DNA of 64,000 bases from an uncultured Tenacibaculum sp. (lineage in GTDB: Bacteria; Bacteroidota; Bacteroidia; Flavobacteriales; Flavobacteriaceae): assembly GCA_947496185.1 (NCBI GenBank), contig CANMCD010000001.1, positions 1 through 64,000 on the forward strand, in the 5' to 3' direction. Position numbers and translations under genes: made by a program. This document shows positions 35,021-43,446 of the stretch, piece by piece. How positions within the stretch are numbered: position 1 is the first letter of the stretch; every line of letters starts with the position of its first letter. A model generated the notes under the pieces. The model was not told the origin of the DNA and searched no databases. It saw only the letters and a program-made list of their open reading frames with translations.

Positions 35021-36088
35021 CTAATCTCTAGGTTCAAAAACAAGTTTGTCATCACCTTTTCTTAAATCTAATTCGTCGTCTTGGGTATTGAATTTTATTT
35101 CATTAACATTCCAAGTATCATTAAATATAGGAAGCTCAGGAATGTCTATTGCTAGAACCATGTCATTTCCAGTACCGGTGCTTTCCCAAGTTCCTTCTTT
35201 AGAGAAAACTCCTCGGTTTACGATTACAGTACCGTCTAAATTAAAAGAGAAAGTGTAAATTTTATATTCATACTTAATATCATCACCATTACGTTCAAAA
35301 CAATCGACTTTTAACCTAGGGTGGCTCTCAAAAAATGTTTTTAAACGATCTGTATCACAATTATCACAATCATCATCATTATAGTCATAGTCATCATCTT
35401 CATCACAAGCGTCTTTTGCAGTGGCAATAGCTTCTCTTAAATCAGTAACAGTTTCAACGGTAATGGAAGCTCCATTGGCCAATATGAGTTTAATAGGAAA
35501 ACGAAGGGTAACTTTTACATTTTTGGTAATGCGTTTAACAAAGCGGTATAAGTCTCGGTCACTTGAAATGGTAATTGACTCAATTAACTCGTTATCTTCA
35601 TCAAATATAGAGGCCTCAATAGGGTATTCAAAATCAATACATTCAATATCGTCATCTTCCTCATTTTCTCCTTTACAATTTCGGGCTAACTCTTTTAATT
35701 CTTCATGGGTATTAACAGTTATAGTTGTATAGTCTTCCAAAATTATGGTCACTGGAAATATAATGGTAACGGTATCATTATCATCGTCAAATTCATCAAA
35801 AATCTCCTCAATTTCAACATATCCTTCTTCATTTTCAATTATTATTTCATTACCATTGGCAACTACGGTAACAGGTAATTCAATACTTAAACAATTAGCA
35901 CGGTCGATGATATTGTCTGTTGATCCATCCTTTAGTGCAGTTTTACTCATTAAATCTGCAACTAAAGAATTAGATTCAACAGTTTCTGAAGTCGGGGGAT
36001 CTATAGTTAGGGTTTCTTCAGTTCTACAAGAAGAAAATACTAATAGGGTGCATGTTAGTAATAAATAAAAGTTTTTACATGTTCTCAT
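35021..36088 (-). CDS. Acidic lipoprotein with duplicated Cys-bounded module
   Basis: A 355-residue lipoprotein: signal ending VFSSC (Cys21). Two copies of a ~75-residue module follow each other. The first opens CLSIELPVTVVANGNEI and the second CIDFEYPIEASIFDEDNE; each ends in an FP-(V/I)-x-x-IL...ITV-x-T segment and a Cys. After an Asp/Cys-rich patch (about 225-245, DYNDDDCDNCDTD) comes a C-terminal beta domain of about 110 residues. No named family is recognised. It is divergent from the ECF sigma gene with a palindrome between, so common control is possible. Confidence 0.65.
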   Translation of the reverse strand: MRTCKNFYLLLTCTLLVFSSCRTEETLTIDPPTSETVESNSLVADLMSKTALKDGSTDNIIDRANCLSIELPVTVVANGNEIIIENEEGYVEIEEIFDEFDDDNDTVTIIFPVTIILEDYTTITVNTHEELKELARNCKGENEEDDDIECIDFEYPIEASIFDEDNELIESITISSDRDLYRFVKRITKNVKVTLRFPIKLILANGASITVETVTDLREAIATAKDACDEDDDYDYNDDDCDNCDTDRLKTFFESHPRLKVDCFERNGDDIKYEYKIYTFSFNLDGTVIVNRGVFSKEGTWESTGTGNDMVLAIDIPELPIFNDTWNVNEIKFNTQDDELDLRKGDDKLVFEPRD

Positions 36089-36130
36089 AAAATGGTATTT
36101 ATAATTTAGTCTATTTTGGGGGATAAAAAA

Positions 36131-36146
36131 CCAACACTATTGTTGG
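36131..36146. promoter_or_regulatory. CCAACA-N4-TGTTGG palindrome in a divergent promoter region
   Basis: A perfect 6-bp palindrome with spacer CTAT lies 43 bases upstream of the acidic lipoprotein start, and a further half-site (CCAACACT, 36236-36243) lies 14 bases before the sigma gene start. A candidate operator for both directions; no regulator is known for it. Confidence 0.4.
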
Positions 36147-36257
36147 TCGTTTTCATATATAAAACAACTCATAAATTAAATGTCCCGAAAATTTTTTAAT
36201 TTTTTTTAAAAATGTATAAATTTACTTGTTAGAAACCAACACTTAAAGCCTTGTAGA

Positions 36258-36782
36258 TTGGACGAGCAGTTACATAAAAATGTGTGTGATAAATTTGTTT
36301 TTTCAAGAGTATATGAGAAATATGCACAAAATTTAAGTGATATATTTTATTATAAATACGGAGCACTTTTAAATCCAACTGATAAGGTTCAAGATGCTTT
36401 TATAAAGCTTTGGGAGAATTGTAAAAAAGTGACGCCTCAAACAGCAAAGGCATATGTGTATACCATTGCAAACAATCTAATGCTAAATGCCGCCAAACAC
36501 CAAAAGGTAGTGTTGAACTATAGTAAGGTGAGTCCGAAAGATTATACGAATGAGTCTCCTGAGTTTTTACTGAGAAAGAAACAGTTTTTAAAGCAATACG
36601 AAAGTGTGTTAAGTGGTTTGAAGCCAGAACAAAGAGAGGCTTTTTTGTTAAATAAGGTTGAGGGGAAAACTCATAAAGAGATTGCCGAGATGATTGGCGT
36701 TACTAAAAAGGTAATAGAGCATCGAATTTATGCAGCATTTTCTATTTTAAAAGACAAACTAGAAGACTTTAAATTAAAATAA
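36258..36782 (+). CDS. ECF-type RNA polymerase sigma factor
   Basis: A 174-residue sigma factor with region 2 at about 15-80 (DKVQDAFIKLWENCKKVTPQ; AYVYTIANNLMLNAAKH) and region 4 at about 115-170 (GLKPEQREAFLLNKVEGKTH then KEIAEMIGVTKKVIEHRIYA). It reads from a TTG start; no ATG precedes region 2 in frame. The next genes are a FecR-type anti-sigma and a FecA-like receptor, so it is the third part of a cell-surface signalling set in which substrate binding outside frees the sigma. Confidence 0.88.
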   Translation: MDEQLHKNVCDKFVFSRVYEKYAQNLSDIFYYKYGALLNPTDKVQDAFIKLWENCKKVTPQTAKAYVYTIANNLMLNAAKHQKVVLNYSKVSPKDYTNESPEFLLRKKQFLKQYESVLSGLKPEQREAFLLNKVEGKTHKEIAEMIGVTKKVIEHRIYAAFSILKDKLEDFKLK

Positions 36783-36911
36783 CTTGGGATTTTTTGGAAG
36801 TAAGTTGTTTTAATTATATAAAACCAATGATAATTATGAAATGAAATTTAGTAAGTATTTTTTATTGATAATAATATTTTATAATTAACTTGATGTAAAA
36901 CCTTACATACC

Positions 36912-37820
36912 ATGGATAGAAATTACTTAATAAAGAAGTGGTTACATAATGAACTTTCACCTCGAGAAAAACAAGCTTTTGAGGCATTGGAAGATAGTGC
37001 TTTTTTGCAGGAGATTATACAAGAAAGTAAAAGGTTTAAAAGACAAACAACCAATCAGGTAGAAAGCTTTGAAAGTCTATACAAAAGACTTCCCACTAAA
37101 AAAGAATCAACAAGGTCAAGTTGGATACTTACTTTGTCTAAGATAGCGGCTATTTTTGTAATAGGGTTAGGTGTTTATTTTTATATGAATAATGAAAAAA
37201 TAATGACCTATACTACCCAATTAGCACAAAAAGAAGTAATTCATTTACCCGATAATTCTAGTGTTACGTTACATGAAAACTCTTCTTTAGAATACAATAA
37301 AAATACTTGGGATTATCATAAAAAAATACAGTTAAAGGGACAAGCGTTTTTTGATGTAGCGAAAGGTAAGCGTTTTGATGTTGAAACTCCACATGGAACA
37401 ATAACTGTTTTAGGAACAGAGTTTAATGTAGTATCTAGAGGTACTGTTTTTCATGTAGTGTGTTTTGAAGGATTGGTACAAGTAAGATATAAAGATACAT
37501 TAATAAAGTTGCCTGTAGGAAAAGCATTTAAAGCAGTTGATGGAAAAACAGCAACCTTTCAAGTAGTTACAAGTCAGCCCGAATGGTTGCAGAACATGAG
37601 TGTTTTTGAAGACGTTAAAATAATTGACGTATTAAAAAACTTAGAGAAACAATATAAAGTTACTATCAAATACGATAGTATTGATCAAAATATATTATTC
37701 ACAGGAGCTTTTGAGCATGAAAATTTAGAAAAGGCACTGAAGGCAGTAACTAAATCATTACAAATGACCTACGAAATCAAAGAAAATAACTTGGTGTTAA
37801 TTAAGAATGCTAAAAAATAA
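36912..37820 (+). CDS. FecR-type anti-sigma factor
   Basis: A 302-residue inner-membrane regulator. The N-terminal cytoplasmic part (1-75) has helices that would hold the sigma (KKWLHNELSPREKQAFEALE). One membrane helix lies at about 80-97 (LSKIAAIFVIGLGVYFYM). The FecR domain follows (LPDNSSVTLHENSSLEYNKN; LKGQAFFDVAKGKRF; GTEFNV) and then the DUF4974 region at the end. It starts 129 bases after the sigma gene and overlaps the receptor gene by 14 bases. It passes the receptor signal to the sigma factor. Confidence 0.9.
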   Translation: MDRNYLIKKWLHNELSPREKQAFEALEDSAFLQEIIQESKRFKRQTTNQVESFESLYKRLPTKKESTRSSWILTLSKIAAIFVIGLGVYFYMNNEKIMTYTTQLAQKEVIHLPDNSSVTLHENSSLEYNKNTWDYHKKIQLKGQAFFDVAKGKRFDVETPHGTITVLGTEFNVVSRGTVFHVVCFEGLVQVRYKDTLIKLPVGKAFKAVDGKTATFQVVTSQPEWLQNMSVFEDVKIIDVLKNLEKQYKVTIKYDSIDQNILFTGAFEHENLEKALKAVTKSLQMTYEIKENNLVLIKNAKK

Positions 37821-40308
37821 ATTTTTTTATACGACAGTAATCACAAATATTTTTTCAATAATTGTTTGCTTTGGTCAAGTTACACGGCAAAAAATTCCTG
37901 TCAAAGAACTTTTAGAATCGTTAAAAAAAAATCACTCCGTTCAGTTTAACTATCGGAGTGATTTGTTGAATGATATTGTAGTTTTTCCGTTTAAGAAGGG
38001 ATCTTTAGAGGAACAAATAAAAAGTATAGAAAAACAAACATCTTTGCGCTTTTTTAAAGTTAGTCAGCAAATAATTACCGTAACTAAAGCAATTTCTGTT
38101 TGTGGTTACGTCAAGGATGATACTACTAACCAACCTCTTGTGGGGGCAACAGTTCTTACTACCGATAATCACACGTTAACGGATGATAAAGGGTACTTTA
38201 TGTTGTCGGATGTAAGAGAGGATGATACGATTAGTATTCGTTACTTAGGCTTTAGATCATATAATGAAATCGCATCTTCTTTTTTAGTGGGTTCATGTCT
38301 TAAAATAATGATGTCAGAACATATTGAAGGGATAGCCCCAGTAGTAATTGAAGGGTATTTAGTAGAGGGTATTGATAAAAGTGAAGAGGGGAGTACTGTG
38401 ATTAATTTTTCAAAATTTTCTACCGTACCAGGTCTCATCGAATCGGATGTATTGCAAACTATTCAAGCTTTACCCGGAATATTAAGTACAGATGAAACGG
38501 TTTCGAATATTAATATTCGAGGAGGTTCACATGATCAAAATTTAATTCTTTGGGATGGGATTAAAATGTATCAAACGGGTCATTTTTTTGGACTCATATC
38601 TGGATTTCATCCTCAAATAACAAAGAGAGTCTCTGTAACTTCCAATGGAACGGATGCTTCTTATACTGATGGGGTATCAGGGACGATTCGAATGCAAACA
38701 GATAATAATATTCAGACGAGGTTTAAAGGTAATGTGAGTATTAATTTTATCAGTACAGATGCCTTTTTTGATATCCCTATAAGTGAAAAATCATCGTTTC
38801 AAATAGCAGGGAGAAAATCAATTAATAGATGGGTAAGAACTCCTACTTATAATACCTATTTCGATAGGGTTATACAACTTACCGAAATTGAGAATAATAT
38901 TGATAATGTGGTTAATTCTGATCAAGATTTTGATTTTTATGATACTTCATTACGATGGTTGTATAACCCTACTGGAAAAGATGCATTTCGAGTCAATTTT
39001 ATTTTCATTAATAATAATTTGTCTTTTAATGAGACTGCTTTAGTGTCGAATGTTTTTGAAACTCGTGAAAGTACTTTGTCACAACAAAATATTGCTGGAG
39101 GTATTCATTATACTAGAAAATGGAATAGAAAGTTTTCTACAGAACTTTCTATTTATGAAACAGACTATAAATTAGATGCTGTAAATGCAAATGTTGTTGA
39201 ACAACAACGATTTTTACAAGAAAACATTGTTTCTGAGACAGGGGCAAAATTACAAGGAAATTATTTGGTGAACGATTTGGATGTTGGAATAGGGTATCAA
39301 TTTATAGAGTCAAAAGTGATCAATAAAAATGATGTGGATTCTCCTCCGTTTTTACGACTTATTTCAGAAGTAATTCGAGAGCATGCTTTTTTTACACAAG
39401 TAAATTATCATAATAAAGAGAATAACTTTTACATCAAACCAGGAATACGATTGAATTATATAGAAAAGTTTTCTAAGTTTTTGATAGAACCTAGAGTAAG
39501 TTTAAGAAAACAATTTAATGAACATTTTCAAGTAGAAATTTTAGGAGAGTTAAAACATCAAAACACCACTAAAGTAGTTAATTTTCAAACAGACTTTTTA
39601 GGTATAGAAAAAAGGAGGTGGCAGTTAGCTAACGATGAGGATATCCCTATTTTGACTAGCCAACAATTATCTTCAGGAGTTTCTTATGTAAATAAAGGTT
39701 GGTTAGTAGACCTGAAAGGATACTATAAAAAAGTGCAAGGAATAACAGCACAAAGTCAGGGGTTTACTAGTAAATATGAGTTTTCAAAAGTAATAGGAGA
39801 TTATAAGACAGTAGGTTTTGATATATTATTACGTAAGCGTATTAAAAAACTTCGTACTTGGTTAAGTTATTCTTTTATGGATAATGACTATGTGTTTGAT
39901 ACTTTGGAGGAAAAACAGTTTCCAAGTAATTTTGATAATACACATTCTTTGACTTTTGGTACTACTTATTCAAACGATAATTTACGGATGTCTGTAGGGT
40001 TTAATTATCGGACAGGAAAACCCACAACGATTCCAGTTGAAGGGAACGAGGTTGTAAATGATGTAGTGAATTTTGGAGTGGCTAATAGTAGTCGATTAGA
40101 AGATTATATAAGAGCAGATGCCTCTACAACGTATAATTTTAAATTAACTGAAAATTTAGGAGCTGAGGTAGGTGTTTCTGTTTGGAACTTGTTAAATAAA
40201 AAAAACAAAATCAATAATTTTTATCGTGTAAACGAAAATCAACTAAATGCTTCATCAAGATATTCATTAGGGACTACCTTTAATGCTGTTTTTAGGGTAC
40301 ATTTTTAA
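37807..40308 (+). CDS. FecA-like TonB-dependent receptor with signalling domain
   Basis: An 833-residue outer-membrane receptor. After the signal peptide (ends CFG, about 23) comes an STN signalling domain (about 30-95, IPVKELLESLKKNHSVQFNY), then a carboxypeptidase-like domain (about 98-175). The plug follows with IRGGSHDQNLILWDGIKMYQ, and then the barrel to the final AVFRVHF. The STN domain and the neighbouring sigma/FecR pair mark it as a transducing receptor. Substrate is not evident; iron chelates or glycans are both possible in this phylum. Confidence 0.9.
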   Translation: MLKNKFFYTTVITNIFSIIVCFGQVTRQKIPVKELLESLKKNHSVQFNYRSDLLNDIVVFPFKKGSLEEQIKSIEKQTSLRFFKVSQQIITVTKAISVCGYVKDDTTNQPLVGATVLTTDNHTLTDDKGYFMLSDVREDDTISIRYLGFRSYNEIASSFLVGSCLKIMMSEHIEGIAPVVIEGYLVEGIDKSEEGSTVINFSKFSTVPGLIESDVLQTIQALPGILSTDETVSNINIRGGSHDQNLILWDGIKMYQTGHFFGLISGFHPQITKRVSVTSNGTDASYTDGVSGTIRMQTDNNIQTRFKGNVSINFISTDAFFDIPISEKSSFQIAGRKSINRWVRTPTYNTYFDRVIQLTEIENNIDNVVNSDQDFDFYDTSLRWLYNPTGKDAFRVNFIFINNNLSFNETALVSNVFETRESTLSQQNIAGGIHYTRKWNRKFSTELSIYETDYKLDAVNANVVEQQRFLQENIVSETGAKLQGNYLVNDLDVGIGYQFIESKVINKNDVDSPPFLRLISEVIREHAFFTQVNYHNKENNFYIKPGIRLNYIEKFSKFLIEPRVSLRKQFNEHFQVEILGELKHQNTTKVVNFQTDFLGIEKRRWQLANDEDIPILTSQQLSSGVSYVNKGWLVDLKGYYKKVQGITAQSQGFTSKYEFSKVIGDYKTVGFDILLRKRIKKLRTWLSYSFMDNDYVFDTLEEKQFPSNFDNTHSLTFGTTYSNDNLRMSVGFNYRTGKPTTIPVEGNEVVNDVVNFGVANSSRLEDYIRADASTTYNFKLTENLGAEVGVSVWNLLNKKNKINNFYRVNENQLNASSRYSLGTTFNAVFRVHF

Positions 40309-40312
40309 GGTG

Positions 40313-41386
40313 CTATTCAAAATCAACTTGGATATTTTCAGTAGAAGGAATACTTTGACAGCTTAAAATATATCCTTGTTTTATCTCTTTTTCAGATAGA
40401 CTTAGGTTTTTTTTCATGAATACTTTCCCTTTTCGAAGTATACATTTACAAGTGGCACAAACCCCTCCTTCACAAGAAAAGGGCGGATTGTAGTTGGTTC
40501 TAAGTAAGCTTCGTAAAACAGTTTCTCCTTTTAGCATATTGATGGTAATTTGTTGGTTATCCAGCTTTACCTTTACTGTTGGGTTTTCTATGAATACGTG
40601 TTCATTTTTTTGTTCAGATTCACCAAAACTTTCTGTAAAGATTTTAGAAATAGGTACTTCTAAAGTGAGTAGGGTATCAACGGTACTATTCATCATTTTT
40701 TCTGGACCGCAAATATAATATTCGGTATTTTGTGCGTAAGGGGGGTAGGTATCTATAAACCATTTTACTCTTGCTTGATCGATTCTACCTTTTTCAAAAT
40801 GGAGTCTGGAGGGTTTCCCCCATTGTGACCACGATGAAAGCGGTTTGCTTAAACAATGTACGAGTGTGAAACGTTTGGGGTATGCTTTTTGTAATTTTTT
40901 TAACTCGTTTTTAAATATAATGGTTTGTTGGTTAGAGTTACCGAAAATTAAATATACTTGACTGTATTTTTCTATTTTTAATACAGATTGTGCAATGGAA
41001 AGAATTGGAGTGATACCACTTCCTGCAGCAAAAAGATAATAGCTTTTGTAACTCGTTACAGTGATGTTGGCATAAAAACGTCCCCTAGGAGGTAGTAGGT
41101 TAACTTTAGTGCCTTCGGTGAGGTTATCGTTGATAAAGTTAGAAACAATTCCCTTTTTAACCCGTTTTACGCAAAACTTTAAATAGTTGTCGGTAAAAGG
41201 AGAACTGTAGAGTGAATAAGCTCTACGATACGAAGTTCCTTTAATAGTAAATTGAAAAGTAAGGTATTGTCCTGCTTTATAGGCAAAGATGTTTTGAAGT
41301 TGTTTAGGAACTTCTAGCCAAAATGAGTTTGCAGCTTTGGTTTCTTTTTTCGTTTTAATGATAGGTAGAGAATATAAAGTATCCAT
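40313..41386 (-). CDS. Ferredoxin-NAD(P)H reductase with C-terminal [2Fe-2S] domain
   Basis: A 357-residue electron-transfer partner of the oxygenase upstream. The FAD motif is RAYSLYSSP (55-63), the nicotinamide site GSGITPILS (122-130), and a plant-type ferredoxin domain holds CEGGVCATCKC with a last Cys in LSCQS (about 305-345). The frame is open to 41506, but that start would lie inside the oxygenase gene; the ATG at 41386 leaves a 28-base gap and fits family length. It passes electrons from NAD(P)H via FAD and the cluster to the Rieske centre. It ends 4 bases from the convergent receptor stop. Confidence 0.88.
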   Translation of the reverse strand: MDTLYSLPIIKTKKETKAANSFWLEVPKQLQNIFAYKAGQYLTFQFTIKGTSYRRAYSLYSSPFTDNYLKFCVKRVKKGIVSNFINDNLTEGTKVNLLPPRGRFYANITVTSYKSYYLFAAGSGITPILSIAQSVLKIEKYSQVYLIFGNSNQQTIIFKNELKKLQKAYPKRFTLVHCLSKPLSSWSQWGKPSRLHFEKGRIDQARVKWFIDTYPPYAQNTEYYICGPEKMMNSTVDTLLTLEVPISKIFTESFGESEQKNEHVFIENPTVKVKLDNQQITINMLKGETVLRSLLRTNYNPPFSCEGGVCATCKCILRKGKVFMKKNLSLSEKEIKQGYILSCQSIPSTENIQVDFE

Positions 41387-41414
41387 TTGTAAACTTTTAA
41401 TTTTGTTTTTAGCC

Positions 41415-42611
41415 TTATATAGTTGCACCGTGTGCAAGCATCCATTTTTTGACTTCTTCCTGAAACCGAACAATTGCATACTCTCCTTTTTTGGCCCTTG
41501 CACCAATGCTAAAAAAAGGAGAGGTTAATGATTTCTGTTGTTGTTCGCAGGCGTATATATCTTCTTCCATAAAATCACCAGAACTTAAAGGGTCTGTTTT
41601 TGATTGTTGATATTTTCCCTTACCCCCATATTTCTGCCATATGGGACTTTTAAGTGATTTGGCATATTGTTTACGATACTCCCAATCACTTTTGTTAGCT
41701 AATTTTGTACGAATGACAACGCTAGTTTTGTTGGGACTAATTGGTGTTATATGGAAAGTATTCCATTGCGCTTCTCCTTCAGTGATTCCGATATTGGGGA
41801 ATAACCAAGGAACATAAGCACCGATTTCTTCTCTAGGAACACTTTCAATTAAAGGAAATTGAGCTGCCTGATCAACTTCTGATAAATAATCAGCAACCAA
41901 TGGTTCATAAAACCAATAATGACAACCTTTCCAACCAAAAGTAGCTTTTTCATGGTCATACATGTTTAAGGTACCTTGGTGTAGGTGTGATAAATGGTAA
42001 TGATCGATATAGTTTTCAACAATGATTTTCCAATTGGCATTAATCTCTTTACGGTAAAAAGGGCTTCCCTCTTTTTCGGTATATTCGATTAATTCTTCTA
42101 CAATATGTGGGCCGAGGTAAGGCTGAACTTCACCAAAAAACTCCATGATATTGGGAGCATTATTTTGAGGATGTACAAAAAGCATTCCTTTAAAAATATC
42201 TACAGATGCTTGGTGTAGGTTTAAGCCACATTCGTGTAGATTATTATGACATAAACTTGGGAACTCTTCTTCTCTTTTGGGTACACTAATTAATTTCCCT
42301 TCAAGATTATAGGTCCAATCGTGATAGGGACAAGTAATAGCCGTTTGTTGTTTTCCTACAGCTCTTAATAGTTGGGTGCCGCGATGCCTACATATGTTAT
42401 GAAATGCACGTAAACGATGGTCTTTTCCTTTGATAATAAAAATATTATTCAATCCAGCTTGTACGGTGATATAATCTCCTGGGTTTGGTACATCTTCTAC
42501 CAGTCCTGCAAATTGCCATGTAGTGCTAAAGAGTGTTTTCATCTCTAGATCAAACCATTTTTGAGAAGTGTAGGCTTCTACTGGTAATATGTGCATCATT
42601 TTTTTAGTCAT
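41415..42611 (-). CDS. Rieske non-heme iron oxygenase, alpha subunit
   Basis: A 398-residue terminal oxygenase. The Rieske cluster ligands are Cys74/His76 in NICRHRG and Cys94/His97 in CPYHDW. The mononuclear iron site is in the segment NWKIIVENYIDHYHLSHLHQ with its two His and a later Asp. With the FAD/[2Fe-2S] reductase next to it this resembles GbcAB-type (glycine betaine) or related quaternary-amine oxygenases more than aromatic ones. The substrate is inference. It is translated first in the two-gene operon. Confidence 0.88.
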   Translation of the reverse strand: MTKKMMHILPVEAYTSQKWFDLEMKTLFSTTWQFAGLVEDVPNPGDYITVQAGLNNIFIIKGKDHRLRAFHNICRHRGTQLLRAVGKQQTAITCPYHDWTYNLEGKLISVPKREEEFPSLCHNNLHECGLNLHQASVDIFKGMLFVHPQNNAPNIMEFFGEVQPYLGPHIVEELIEYTEKEGSPFYRKEINANWKIIVENYIDHYHLSHLHQGTLNMYDHEKATFGWKGCHYWFYEPLVADYLSEVDQAAQFPLIESVPREEIGAYVPWLFPNIGITEGEAQWNTFHITPISPNKTSVVIRTKLANKSDWEYRKQYAKSLKSPIWQKYGGKGKYQQSKTDPLSSGDFMEEDIYACEQQQKSLTSPFFSIGARAKKGEYAIVRFQEEVKKWMLAHGATI

Positions 42612-42855
42612 AGATTTCTTTCATTTTAGGTTTAACAAACGAATTCAAAAAACCGAGAAGGAACAGCATATGTCTTTCCAATTGATGATTGAAAGTGTAT
42701 AGGATACCAATATATCTCTAGAGCTATATTGAAAAGAGCAACCTAGCATAGTGCTTGCACGTGAGGTGATCATAAAGATACTAAAAATATGATTAACGTA
42801 TTTGAGTGAAGCTTATCATGTAATCTGAAATGAAGAAAGAGTAGAGGCAATACAT

Positions 42856-42889
42856 AAAAAAACCTCATTAACAAAAAAAGAAAATGAGG
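42856..42889 (-). terminator. Terminator after the small barrel gene
   Basis: A stem CCTCATT (42863-42869) with AATGAGG (42883-42889), followed on the minus strand by seven Ts. It lies 26 bases past the stop of the 42915-43388 gene. Between this and the Rieske gene start (42612-42855) I see nothing else. Confidence 0.6.
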
Positions 42890-42914
42890 CTTTTGAATAT
42901 AGTAAATAATACTT

Positions 42915-43388
42915 TTAAAATTGAAAACGAACAGCAAGACCGAAGTCAGAATTTAGTCCGTCGTATGCACCGCTAAAACCAAATTCAGGTCTGTAGTCTA
43001 AGGCAATCATTAAAGGGATATCAAAGCTATATTCGATACCTATAACACCCGCTGCAAAAATAGAAGTACTAGATTCATCAGTTACCTTATTTTTCCAGTT
43101 ACCTAAACCACCACCTGCACCAGCATACCAATTAAATCCATTTTGAATTGGCCAAACCCATTCATAAAGACCCGTAGCTTTGAAAGAACTGGAAGAGTTG
43201 TTACTTCTAATTCCTAGATTAGCTTCTAAACGATTTGCCGAACTAAGTTTGCGTTGGTAAGAAAGCTCACCACCTAATCCGTCGTTATCTCCAAAGCGTA
43301 TACCTATGGCGTTTTCTGAAATTTCTTGGGCTGTAGCAATACCAGTAGATAGTGTTAAAAAACCTATGATTAAAAAAAGTTTTTTCAT
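42915..43388 (-). CDS. Small outer-membrane beta-barrel protein
   Basis: A 157-residue protein: signal peptide to GIATAQ (about 21), then alternating amphipathic strands (AIGIRFGDNDGLGGELSYQR and similar) ending in FGLAVRFQF with terminal Phe. This is the layout of the small OmpA-like/OmpX-like eight-strand barrels. It starts 58 bases after the alpha-2-macroglobulin gene on the same strand and may share its transcript. The ligand is unknown. Confidence 0.8.
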   Translation of the reverse strand: MKKLFLIIGFLTLSTGIATAQEISENAIGIRFGDNDGLGGELSYQRKLSSANRLEANLGIRSNNSSSSFKATGLYEWVWPIQNGFNWYAGAGGGLGNWKNKVTDESSTSIFAAGVIGIEYSFDIPLMIALDYRPEFGFSGAYDGLNSDFGLAVRFQF

Positions 43389-43446
43389 AATAAAAAATTA
43401 AAATATTCTCGGTTATACATGTCAAATAAGATGCCAAATATATTTA

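Noticed and set aside
34207-36068. Several long plus-strand open frames opposite the acidic lipoprotein genes
   Set aside because: They are mirror images of Asp/Glu-rich coding DNA (Ser/Ile-rich translations) with no start context.
41387-41506. 40-residue N-terminal extension of the reductase
   Set aside because: The bases lie in the 3' end of the oxygenase gene and the extension has no family character.
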